Shown here: positions 1 to 9,589 of the stretch, piece by piece
Numbering within the stretch: position 1 is the stretch's first letter
Layout of the letters: each line of letters begins with the position of its first letter
Source of the DNA: an uncultured Thiohalocapsa sp.
GTDB lineage: Bacteria > Pseudomonadota > Gammaproteobacteria > Chromatiales > Chromatiaceae
DNA: 64,000 bases
Reading direction: 5' to 3'
NCBI RefSeq assembly: GCF_913062725.1
Contig: NZ_CAJXWY010000001.1
Location: forward strand, 1-64,000
The notes under the pieces: generated by a model
Database searches by the model: none
Told to the model about the DNA's origin: nothing
Seen by the model: only the letters and a program-made list of their open reading frames with translations
Position numbers and translations under genes: made by a program

Positions 1-1373
1 CCGTCGATGCCGTGATCGCGACAGAGGTCCAAACCGTGAGCCTCCAAAGCATTGATGGCTGACTCGATGGCGGAGTGGCGATGACGCAGGCGGATGAATT
101 CGGGATCGCGCTCGTGCGCCAATTCGGCTTGACTGCGCTTGCCCTTTTTCGGCATCACCGCCATGGCGACGACATCGGCCAAGTGTGCCTGGTTGTCTTT
201 GCTGTGAAAGCCCTTGTCCATGCTGAGGCTGTGCACGCCGCAGAAGCGCGCGCGGGTGCCCTCGACCAGGTCGATCGCGACCTGGTCATCGGTGATCTTC
301 TCCATGACGTGATGGTGGAGAATAAAGCCGTACTGGTCTTCACTGACGGCAACACGCAGCCCCAACTCGACCGGGACGCCGGCTTTGCCCTTGCTGATCC
401 ATTCCGTGTGGGGCTGGAAGATGGAGAACACCTTCTCGTGGTGAGGAATGCGCTCGCCGCGGAAGATGCGGCGGCGAATCTGCTCGATCTGGCGTTCGCC
501 GTGGGCGATCCAGCCATCGAGCGGCTCCAGCTGCGCCGCCGGCATCCGACAGCCGATCAAGAGCTTGGCGCGGGTCTCGGCGGCCCGCGTCAAGAAGCGC
601 TCGGCCAAGTCCAGGTAGTCGTTGTAGCCAGCCAGAATCTCGGCCTCACGCGCGGCGCGCTTGTCGCCATCCTTGGCGCGCGAACGCTTCAGGCGCTGGG
701 TGTGCCGATAGGCCTTCTTCAAGCAGCGTTGGTTGTAGGCCGCTTGGCGCCAATCGCTCAAGTCCTGCTCGTCACAGAGCTGCGCGCAGGTCGCAATGAC
801 CTTGCGTACCGCATCCAGTAACAGGTTAGTATCGGTCGGGAAATGCACATCGGTCTCGACGACGAAGGAGTCACAGCGCACGGCGAGCCCGTCGTCCGGA
901 CTTTTTTTTACCAGGGCGTGACCGGCATCGACCACGATGCGATTGATACGATCGAGCACCTCCGGCGTGAACAGGCGCAGATTGTCCCGCAGCGTCTGCA
1001 GGCTGTAGCGGGTGTCGTCCGCCCAATCGCCGTGGCCGAGCATCTGGCGGATCGTGCCATGCTGGTTGGCCAATTCCTGAATCCGGTCATAGTCGGCATT
1101 CAGCGCCAGGCGCAGACTCCCGAGCACCAGGATCTTCCATTGAACCATGCCGGGACGACCGCGCTCGCGGTCGACCGCTCCCTCGCCATCGGCGGCGCGC
1201 GGTAATACCTCGGCGAGCACGGCGAACACCTGTTCGCGCACCTCCGGCGTGACGTAGATGTATTGCAATCCCCGCAGAATGCGGGGAATGTCATCGCGCG
1301 AACGCGCGTCGATGTCGATGCGGGCGATGTCTTGCTCGCCGAGCTTCAGCTGCGGGTCGATGACTTGGCGCAT
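1..1373 (-). CDS. ISNCY-type DDE transposase, C-terminus beyond left edge
   Basis: This is the transposase of an insertion sequence and would cut and rejoin the element's ends. The minus-strand frame stays open from an ATG at 1373 to the left edge, about 457 codons, so the C-terminus is missing from the window. The N-terminal half (residues 1-130) is helical and likely binds DNA. A first catalytic Asp candidate lies in RCDSFVVETD (about residues 167-176), a second in SMDKGFHS (about 383), and the Glu in SAIESAIN (about 436), giving a DDE layout. The stretch FSIFQPHTEWISKGKAG is typical of transposases classed as ISNCY. Plus-strand open frames over the same bases are shadows. I did not find a convincing terminal inverted repeat to the right of the start. 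Confidence 0.82.
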   Translation of the reverse strand, partial: MRQVIDPQLKLGEQDIARIDIDARSRDDIPRILRGLQYIYVTPEVREQVFAVLAEVLPRAADGEGAVDRERGRPGMVQWKILVLGSLRLALNADYDRIQELANQHGTIRQMLGHGDWADDTRYSLQTLRDNLRLFTPEVLDRINRIVVDAGHALVKKSPDDGLAVRCDSFVVETDVHFPTDTNLLLDAVRKVIATCAQLCDEQDLSDWRQAAYNQRCLKKAYRHTQRLKRSRAKDGDKRAAREAEILAGYNDYLDLAERFLTRAAETRAKLLIGCRMPAAQLEPLDGWIAHGERQIEQIRRRIFRGERIPHHEKVFSIFQPHTEWISKGKAGVPVELGLRVAVSEDQYGFILHHHVMEKITDDQVAIDLVEGTRARFCGVHSLSMDKGFHSKDNQAHLADVVAMAVMPKKGKRSQAELAHERDPEFIRLRHRHSAIESAINALEAHGLDLCRDHGID

Positions 1374-2250
1374 GGGGATTGGAATGACGAAGTTGATGAA
1401 GCCCGTAGGCCGCCTATCGTAGCGCGATGCCGGTCTTCTTGCCGCGCGGAACCTGTTGCCGAGAGAAATCAGTGCCTTAGCGCCAGCCGCCCGCGGCGAC
1501 CGCAGCGCACCTTCCCTGAGAAAGCTCGATCTTCGATCATGGGGACAGATCGCAAGCCACTGTTCCAAAAGTAAAACGGGCTTCTCGTTCAGGCACTAGG
1601 TATGACGATCGCGCGCGGAAGGCGGGCGGGAAATCACGTGGTACGCGCAGCCCGGAGAAGAACCCAGGCAAGTTGACAAGCAGGGCATCCTCGGTGGCGC
1701 CGAAGCGGCAAATGTCCCCCTGACCGGCACAACGGCTCGTAAAAGGCGAGGGTGAGTGCCAGGGGACGAGGTGTCCCCTTCGAAGGGGTGTGTAATCAGC
1801 GCGTGTTTAGCGCCGATGGGTGTGGAGTGACCGGTGAGTAGCGTCGTGTCTACGATTGGAGCAGACAACTCGTAACAGTGAAGGGGTAAAGTGGACCGCC
1901 GAAGTTTCCGGGGTCTGACGCCGGCAGACACAGCGCGGCCTGGACCGCAGGATGTTCGGCGGAGTTTACGCGTGATGCGGCACGCCCCCCTCAAAACTCC
2001 CCACTACCTGCCCACGCAGGCCCCCGAAAACCGAGCAACTGCAGCCATGCAATTGGCGCGTTCCACCAATCGCCTGTACCCATCTGTTGCATTAAGCTAT
2101 TCAGCCATCGATCCCTAGCCCCCGTCGACGGTCGGGGTGCTGCCCCGCCCGGCCCCGCCCCGGCTGGCCCGGCCCCGCCAGATCCAGCCGGGTGTGGCAC
2201 GCACCGCGCCCTCGACGTCCAGACCCACCGATGCCAACAGGAGACTTGTC
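1374..2250. other. Gene-poor stretch between the transposase and the DUF1566 gene
   Basis: I see no convincing gene in these roughly 880 bases. The short open frames on both strands have no recognisable domains and no ribosome binding sites. The stretch contains a perfect 14-bp palindrome, CCCCTTCGAAGGGG, at 1775-1788. An overlapping stem GGGGAC...GTCCCC spans 1762-1778. There is also a GC-rich run of repeated CGGCCCCGCC-like units at about 2145-2180, just upstream of the next gene. The stretch may contain the end of the insertion sequence and degenerate mobile DNA, but I cannot place a boundary. Confidence 0.5.
1762..1788. repeat. Overlapping palindromes GGGGAC/GTCCCC and CCCCTTCGAAGGGG
   Basis: GGGGAC (1762-1767) pairs with GTCCCC (1773-1778) across a 5-base loop. 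The right arm is shared with a perfect 14-bp palindrome at 1775-1788. No gene start lies close by, so the role is unknown. Confidence 0.5.
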
Positions 2251-3168
2251 ATGCCCTGGAGCCCAACCCCCACCGCCTACCACCCTTATCTGCGCGCCCT
2301 CAGCGGCGCGAGCGCCGTCGTGCTGCTGCTGAGCACTGGGGCGGTGGTTGCCGGCGAGCTGGACCCGCCCGGGGGGCCGGGCAGCGAAGCCAGCGCCCTC
2401 TACACCCTGCAAGACCTCTACAACCGCCTCGACACCGGCGAGGAGGGAGCCAAGCGCGGCGCTGGCTTCGCCGAGCCCACCAGCGGTCCCACCGCGGGGA
2501 CCATGCACGACCTCGATGCCATCATGGACAAGATGCCCGAAAAGGACGACACCGACGGCGCCAAGGCGGAAGATGTCACCAAGGACAAAACCTTCTGGGG
2601 ACTGACCGATGGTGAGTGGGGCCAGCAGACCGGCACCCTGAACCCCGAGACAGCCCCCTGCAACTGCGACGGCGACGGCGCCAGCATCTGGAAAAATGAC
2701 CAGCAGGAAGGCACCCGCTGGTGCGACAACGGCGACGGCACCGTCACGGACCTGCTGGGCCTGATGGCGGACGGCAAGACCAAGGGCCGCTGCCTGGTCT
2801 GGCTGAAAAAAGCGGACTGGGGCGGGCAAAAGTTGTGGATCGATGGCAACAACGACGATGGAGCCAACACGCGCGCCGGCATCCTGTCCGCCGATACCGA
2901 CGGCGCCGGATTGAGTGACGGCTCGGTGGTGGGCGACTGGCGTTTGCCGACCCTGAATGAGCTCCAGGTGCTGACAGCGGATCCTGAAAAGATCTTGAGT
3001 GGCTCGCCTGGTCCGTTCACCGACGTGCAGCAGAACTTCTACTGGTCGTCTACGTCCGTCCCGGGCCGCGCCAGCGACGCCTGGTTCCTGAACCTCAACA
3101 ACGGCCGCACGGGCAACATCGATAAGGCGCAATTCTTCTATGTCTGGCCGGTGCGAGGCGGACAATAG
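2251..3168 (+). CDS. Exported DUF1566 (Lcl C-terminal) domain protein
   Basis: This is a predicted secreted protein of 305 residues. The ATG at 2251 is chosen because AGGAG stands at 2238-2242, and translation from here opens with a signal peptide (hydrophobic segment about residues 18-34, then VVAGE). The frame is open further upstream to 2137, but that part looks non-coding. Residues about 35-100 are an acidic linker with YTLQDLYNRLDTGEEG. From about residue 150 to the end there is a DUF1566 domain, with its hallmarks DNGDGTVTD, GDWRLPTLNEL, YWSSTSVPG and a final YVWPVRGGQ. DUF1566 proteins are common outer-surface or periplasmic proteins of unknown ligand. The next gene also encodes a surface protein, so the two may belong together. 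Confidence 0.8.
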   Translation: MPWSPTPTAYHPYLRALSGASAVVLLLSTGAVVAGELDPPGGPGSEASALYTLQDLYNRLDTGEEGAKRGAGFAEPTSGPTAGTMHDLDAIMDKMPEKDDTDGAKAEDVTKDKTFWGLTDGEWGQQTGTLNPETAPCNCDGDGASIWKNDQQEGTRWCDNGDGTVTDLLGLMADGKTKGRCLVWLKKADWGGQKLWIDGNNDDGANTRAGILSADTDGAGLSDGSVVGDWRLPTLNELQVLTADPEKILSGSPGPFTDVQQNFYWSSTSVPGRASDAWFLNLNNGRTGNIDKAQFFYVWPVRGGQ

Positions 3169-3200
3169 ACGCTTTGACCCTTCGTGCGCTTTGGCCCTTT

Positions 3201-3230
3201 GGGGGGTGCAGGGGGGGGCCCCCCCTGCTG
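3201..3230. repeat. G-tract and G8/C7 palindrome
   Basis: A run of six G at 3201-3206 is followed by CAG7-8/C7CTG, a near-perfect palindrome at about 3209-3227. It lies 30-60 bases after the stop of the DUF1566 gene. It could stall polymerase or form a very stable hairpin, but there is no T-tract, so I do not call it an intrinsic terminator. Confidence 0.5.
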
Positions 3231-3322
3231 CGCATTCGATCATGTCTTGTTCATTGATTGCTTTTGTCAATGGTCATGGCCGACAAGCGGAGCGCGCATG
3301 TGCTCGGGCGCTGACCCAGGAC

Positions 3323-3357
3323 ACCGACACGCCACACCGAACCGACACGCCACACCG
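3323..3357. repeat. 18-bp tandem duplication upstream of the IPTL-CTERM gene
   Basis: The unit ACCGACACGCCACACCG occurs at 3323-3339 and again at 3341-3357, an 18-base period. It is followed by a GCC/CGC-rich run to about 3390. It lies in the leader of the next gene, 66-100 bases before its start. Confidence 0.6.
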
Positions 3358-3423
3358 GCCCGCGGCGGCGCCCGCCGCGGCGCCCGCCACAGCCTGACCC
3401 GATTGATTGGAGGACGCCGACCC

Positions 3424-4614
3424 ATGACCGTCACGCATCCCGCGCGCGAGCGCGCCCATTGCCATCCCCATCGCCATCGCCACCACCGCGCACTCGCCGC
3501 GGCCACCCTGGCCATCGGCGCCGGCGGCCTCATCGGCCCGGCCACGGCCGCCGTCATCGCCGACAACGACCCATACGCCTGGAGCGAAAACGCCGGCTGG
3601 CTCAACTTCAAGGCCGAGAACGGCAATGTCCAAGTCTACGCCGACCATCTGGAGGGGTACATCTGGCACCAAAACCTGGGCTGGATTCGCCTGGGCACCT
3701 ACACCGACGGCGGCAGCCACCGCTACACCAACACCAGTGAAACCAACTACGGCGTCAACCGCAACACCAGCACCGGCGCCCTGTCCGGCTACGCCTGGAG
3801 CGAGAACGCCGGCTGGCTCAACTTCGGCGCCACCGATGGCAACGCCAGCGTCGAGCGCAGCAGCGGTGCCTTCAGCGGCGCCGTCTGGAGTCAGAACGTC
3901 GGCTGGATCAGCCTCAGCGGCACGGTGCAGGACGCCACCAGCACCCCCTACGGCGTCGGGCTGGCGCAGGAGGCCGGCGCCTGCGGCGACGCCGCCGACG
4001 TCGCCACCCTACAGCCGCCGAGCAGCGAACTCTGCGCCGGCGGCTTCCCCGGCACCGTGACCTCGGCTAACGGCGTCCACCGCTGGACCTGTGCCGGGAT
4101 CAGCGGCGGCGCCGATGCCCAATGCAGCGCCTCCGGCGGCAGCGATGGCGGCGGTGGCGGTGGTGGCGGTGGCGACGGCACCGTCACCTTCGTCGCCAGC
4201 GCCGGCGGCTGCACGGTCGAGGAGGCGCAGGTCATCAGCCCGCCGCGGAATGGCCCGGCGGGCCTCGTCATGCCCTACGGCGTGGTGGACTTCAGCCTGA
4301 GCGGTTGCAGCGCAGACAGCGCCACCGTGGAGCTGACCTTCTCCGGCCCGGTGGCGGGCCTGACGTACTGGAAATACATCGACGACGCCTGGACGCCGAT
4401 GACCGACGGCGTCACGCTCGCCGGCAACACCGCCACCCTCACCATCGCCGACAACGGCCCCTTTGACGCCGACGACAGCAAGGGCAGCATCGACGACCCC
4501 AGCGGCCCCGCCGCCCCACCCGAGCCCATTCCCACCCTCTCGGTGTGGGGCCTGCTCGCCAGCGCCGGCCTGCTGGGCCTGTTCGGTGCCTGGCGGCAAC
4601 GGCGGCGGCGCTGA
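3424..4614 (+). CDS. IPTL-CTERM sorted surface protein with W-S-x-N-x-GW repeats
   Basis: The product is a 396-residue exported protein. The ATG at 3424 has GGAGG at 3409-3413. A His-rich n-region precedes a hydrophobic signal segment (about residues 24-42). Residues about 48-180 contain four related units: YAWSENAGWLNF, YIWHQNLGWIRL, YAWSENAGWLNF and AVWSQNVGWISL. A glycine tract (about 240-250) separates them from a second domain with EAQVISPPRNGPAGL and FDADDSKGSIDDP, resembling the choice-of-anchor U type. The C-terminus has the sorting signal IPTLSVWGLL, a membrane span, and RQRRRR. In the IPTL-CTERM family such tails are processed by an exosortase-like enzyme, which is not encoded in this window. 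Its surface role is inferred from the signals; the ligand is unknown. Confidence 0.82.
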   Translation: MTVTHPARERAHCHPHRHRHHRALAAATLAIGAGGLIGPATAAVIADNDPYAWSENAGWLNFKAENGNVQVYADHLEGYIWHQNLGWIRLGTYTDGGSHRYTNTSETNYGVNRNTSTGALSGYAWSENAGWLNFGATDGNASVERSSGAFSGAVWSQNVGWISLSGTVQDATSTPYGVGLAQEAGACGDAADVATLQPPSSELCAGGFPGTVTSANGVHRWTCAGISGGADAQCSASGGSDGGGGGGGGGDGTVTFVASAGGCTVEEAQVISPPRNGPAGLVMPYGVVDFSLSGCSADSATVELTFSGPVAGLTYWKYIDDAWTPMTDGVTLAGNTATLTIADNGPFDADDSKGSIDDPSGPAAPPEPIPTLSVWGLLASAGLLGLFGAWRQRRRR

Positions 4615-4830
4615 GGCACCCGCGCCGGCGCCGCCCTGGCGCGCCCGCGGGCTACAGGCGCGCGGGCGGCATTGGTGCGTGCGCCGATCCTCGCATCAGC
4701 GGCGGCGGCGTGCCACCGCTGCGGCAAGACCCCCGCCGAGCGGATCAATCCGGTTTCAGTGCGGCTCGGCCGAGCGTAATAACCGCCCGGCGCGTTCCCG
4801 GCATCCCCGGCATTCCCGGCAAAACGGGGC

Positions 4831-4890
4831 AATGACGGGGCAGTCATTGGTAAAACGCGCCAATTTGAGGGCAAAGTGCGCCAAATTGGC
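4831..4890. promoter_or_regulatory. Inverted-repeat cluster upstream of the AraC-type regulator
   Basis: Two dyads stand 80-140 bases before the regulator start. AATGAC (4831-4836) pairs with GTCATT (4843-4848). GCCAATTT (4859-4866) pairs with AAATTGGC (4883-4890). The second dyad also contains the direct repeat GCGCCAA at 4857 and 4879. Spaced half-sites of this kind are plausible operators for the adjacent regulator, but no -10/-35 pair is clear. The remaining sequence from 4615 to 4967 shows no gene. Confidence 0.4.
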
Positions 4891-4967
4891 TAATGGCGCG
4901 AATCGCCTGTAGCAACGGCATGGTCGCGGTGGTAGCGTTGCCTGATCGATCGTTCAGGACAGATACC

Positions 4968-5987
4968 ATGCAACAAAAAGCTTATCCTTTATGGGCCCCC
5001 CTGCACGCATTCAGACTGATGCGGCTGGACCTCTCCCAAATCCTGCTGTATGCCGCATTGGACCCGGCGCTGCAGTTTATTGACACCGCAACCGGTGGCG
5101 AGGACGCGATCTATCGTCTGTTCGCCGCGGCGGCGCGAGTGGATGGCAGGCCCGACTTTGGTCTGCGCCTGGCCGTGGCCTATACGCGCGTGCCCTGCGG
5201 CGTCGCCTATTACGGCTTTCATGCCGCCGCCAATTTTGGCGCCGCCCTCAGGCTGCTGGTCAAATACAAGGGCGATGCCTCCCCCAACATACTCACCCGT
5301 ACCCGCGATAGCCGATATGTTTCGCTGTACCACGCCGGCCCGCGGCCGGACATGGACAGCGTGGACGCCCTGCTGACATTTTCGTGGCTGGTGGAAATGC
5401 AGCGCGTCATCTACCGCCACCCCGCAGCGCCTGCGCTGGTGACGCTCACAGCGCCGGTGCCGAACATGCCGCTGTACGAGCGGCATCTGGGCTGCCGCAT
5501 CGATCTCGCCAGCACGAACAGCATCAAATACACGCATGCCGCGCTGCGGGCGACGCGGTCGACATCGCCGACCCTGCAAGCGTTCCGGAATCATGTCGAC
5601 GCCCGTAAGCTGGCGGCCGACACGGCCGAAGAGGACCCGGGCTTCGCCGCCCTCGTCAAAGCCTGCATCCAATGCAATATCGACACCGGCGAGATCAAAA
5701 CGACGGATATCGCCGTCTCGCTCTGCACAAGCCCGCGCACGTTGCAGCGCCGGCTCGCAGAGGAAGGCGTTTCACTGAAAGCCCTGCAGAATGATGTTCG
5801 CCGCGAGCTTGTATTGGGCCTGTTGCGGCGGGAAAGCACCACCGTCAGCGAGATTGCCCAGCGACTGGGCTACGGGGATCCGAGCACCTTCTTCAAGGCG
5901 TTCAAGACCTGGTACGGCACCACCCCGGCACAATATCGCCTCGCGCGCCATCAAGTTGCCAATGGCGCAGATCGCCTATGGCCCTGA
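4968..5987 (+). CDS. AraC-family regulator with arabinose-binding-type sensor domain
   Basis: The product, 339 residues from the ATG at 4968, is a predicted transcription factor. An ATG at 4893 would lengthen it, but 4968 has AGGAC just upstream and is the position conserved in the neighbouring duplicate. Residues about 15-205 form the long N-terminal sensor domain seen in OruR/ArgR-like AraC regulators. Residues about 235-330 are the double HTH domain, with LCTSPRTLQRRLAEEGVS and IAQRLGYGDPSTFFKAFKTW. The last residues, after about 330, come from DNA shared with the upstream region of the second copy, so the original tail was altered by the duplication. The regulated genes are not evident nearby and the inducer is unknown. 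Confidence 0.85.
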   Translation: MQQKAYPLWAPLHAFRLMRLDLSQILLYAALDPALQFIDTATGGEDAIYRLFAAAARVDGRPDFGLRLAVAYTRVPCGVAYYGFHAAANFGAALRLLVKYKGDASPNILTRTRDSRYVSLYHAGPRPDMDSVDALLTFSWLVEMQRVIYRHPAAPALVTLTAPVPNMPLYERHLGCRIDLASTNSIKYTHAALRATRSTSPTLQAFRNHVDARKLAADTAEEDPGFAALVKACIQCNIDTGEIKTTDIAVSLCTSPRTLQRRLAEEGVSLKALQNDVRRELVLGLLRRESTTVSEIAQRLGYGDPSTFFKAFKTWYGTTPAQYRLARHQVANGADRLWP

Positions 5988-6037
5988 CATCGCCGCGGTG
6001 GTGGCGTTGGCTGATCGACTGTTCAGGGCAGGCACTC

Positions 6038-6691
6038 ATGCGACAAAAAGCGTATCCCCTATGGGCCCCGCTGCATGCATTCAGACTGATGCGGCTGGAC
6101 CTGTCCCAAATCCTGCTGGATGCCGAATTGGACCCGGCGCTGCAGTTTATTGACGCCGCAACCGGTGGCGAGGACGCGCTCTATCGTCTGTTCGCCGCGG
6201 CGGCGCAAGTGGATGGCAAGCCCGACTTTGGTCTGCGCCTGGCGCTGGCCTATACGCGCGTGCCCTGCGGCGTCACCTATTACGGCTTTCATGCCGCCGC
6301 CAATTTTGGCGCCGTCCTCAGGCTGCTGGTCCAATACAAGGGTGATGCCTCCCCCAACACACTCAGCAGCAGCAGCGATGAGCGCTATTTTTCGCTGTAC
6401 TACGCCGGCCCGCGGCCGGACATGGAAAGCTGGAGCGCCGTGGTGACGTTTTCGTGGCTGGTGGAAATGCAGCGCATCACCTACCGCAACCCTGCAGCAC
6501 CTGTGGTGGTGACGCTCACAGCACCGGTGCCGGAAATGCCGCTGTACGAGCAGCATCTGGGCTGCCGCATCGATCTCGCCGACACGAACAGCATCAAATA
6601 CACGCATGCCGCGCTGGGGGCGACGCCGTTGACATCGCCGATAATCGGCCGAATTGGCGCAGCCTGGCGCGCTGGCTTCCGTTCCGAGTAG
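6038..6691 (+). pseudogene. Truncated second copy of the AraC-type regulator, HTH lost
   Basis: This is a tandem duplicate of the previous gene, offset by 1,070 bases. The ATG at 6038 aligns with 4968 and the two upstream regions match as well. By hand count about 35 of the first 203 residues differ, so the copies are old or diverging quickly. Homology stops after ACATCGCCGA at about 6641. The frame then runs into unrelated DNA and ends at 6691 after some 17 foreign residues. The sensor domain is complete and the DNA-binding domain is absent. It is most simply a broken gene, cut where the restriction-gene remnants begin. A 217-residue sensor-only product could still dimerise with and titrate the full regulator, but that is speculation. 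Confidence 0.75.
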
Positions 6692-6727
6692 GGTCAGGCC
6701 GTATGGGACAGCAACTGGAAAAATGAC

Positions 6728-8840
<2,113 letters not shown>

Positions 8841-8976
8841 CGACCTGAAGGCCCGCAAGCGTCTCGGCCGGCTGGCCGAGGTCATCCATCGTGCGATCCC
8901 GTATACGGTGATCCTCGCCTTCTCTCACTTGTGCAGGTTCAGGGTTTTGAGAATGCTGTCGAGTATGACAGCCCGA

Positions 8977-9231
8977 TCAGCGCGTCGGTGAGTGGAAAAT
9001 CGTCTCAGGAGTCTCGGCGCTGAGGATGCGTTTGGACCATTGCAGCAATTCTTCAGGCTGTGCTGCCGCGATGCGCTCGCGGTGCGCTTCAAGCGCCGCT
9101 GAGCCGAATTTTTCTTCCAGCAGCAGCATCAAGATCGTTGCTTCACCCTGCTGCATGCCCAGAATCTTCCCCTTCTCAATGCCCGCACGTTCAACGGTGG
9201 TCACATACGGCATACGCTGTTACTCCTCGTG
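8977..9231 (-). pseudogene. C-terminal remnant of an Rpn/DUF4351-type protein
   Basis: A 78-residue open frame starts at an ATG at 9213, has GAGGAG upstream, and ends at 8977. Its sequence runs MPYVTTVERAGIEKGKI, a glutamine/glycine hinge, then LLLEEKFGSAALEAHRERIAAA and a final helix. This is the C-terminal end seen in Rpn-like PD-(D/E)XK proteins with a DUF4351 domain. In the family the ATG codon is internal. Here the in-frame codons before it read Glu-Glu-stop-Gln-Arg, so a TAA at 9220 has cut the frame and the nuclease domain is gone. It is a remnant, probably without function. Confidence 0.6.
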
Positions 9232-9324
9232 GGCATTAAAGTGGACCCCATGTCCAGGACAGTCTTCTGGCATGAGCTGAACAAGGTGCTGTCGCATGCG
9301 GCCTGATCTGACACGCACCGGTTC

Positions 9325-9400
9325 ATGAAGCTCAAGTTCAAGGCCCAGCCCGACCAGATCAACGCGGTGGCGTCGGTGGTCGACTGCGAATGTCAAAAAG
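9325..9400 (+). pseudogene. N-terminal scrap resembling a type III restriction (Res) subunit
   Basis: The ATG at 9325 opens MKLKFKAQPDQINAVASVVD, close to the usual start of type III restriction helicase subunits (MKLKFK, then a Q-motif-like segment and VVDC). Similarity ends within about 24 codons, right at the attachment core at 9401. It looks like the first codons of a lost gene left at the edge of the integrated element. The match is short, so the identification is tentative. Confidence 0.4.
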
Positions 9401-9414
9401 TGGCGGAGAGGGTG
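9401..9414. other. attL core, copy of the tRNA-Ser 3' end
   Basis: This 14-base sequence equals bases 14031-14044 at the tRNA-Ser 3' end. The two copies diverge immediately on both sides, as expected for the borders of a site-specific insertion. The integrase gene starts 176 bases further in. Confidence 0.8.
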
Positions 9415-9431
9415 TCCGGTTTTATAGTGTT

Positions 9432-9546
9432 CAAGGTGGACCACACAGTTCCGCAAGTAGCCTGATATATCTAGCAAAGTGTTCCGTTACTGTCCGCCAT
9501 AGTCTAGTTTAAGCCGTGTCGCAGAGGTGGACCGAAAGGTGGACTG
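9432..9546. repeat. Integrase arm-type repeats, left end
   Basis: The motif AAGGTGGAC(C/T) occurs at 9432-9442, 9524-9533 and 9535-9545. The last two lie in a 30-bp block (9517-9546) that matches 13948-13977 at the right end with two mismatches. Paired direct repeats just inside both element ends are what one expects for integrase arm-binding sites or excisionase sites. Confidence 0.6.
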
Positions 9547-9589
9547 GCAGACAGACCACCTGCAGGCCACCGTCACCGAGGACAACGAC

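Noticed and set aside
75..1205. Plus-strand open frames over the transposase
   Set aside because: They mirror the minus-strand DDE transposase, have biased Val/Ala/Leu composition and no domains.
1596..1994. 132-codon minus-strand open frame
   Set aside because: It has no domain and no ribosome binding site, and its composition fits neither strand's real genes. It may be degenerate mobile DNA.
9231..9260. TAAAGTGGACC-like sequence, also near 1889, resembling an IS terminus
   Set aside because: The motif is short and I could not find a matching inverted partner or a transposase, so I do not call an insertion sequence.
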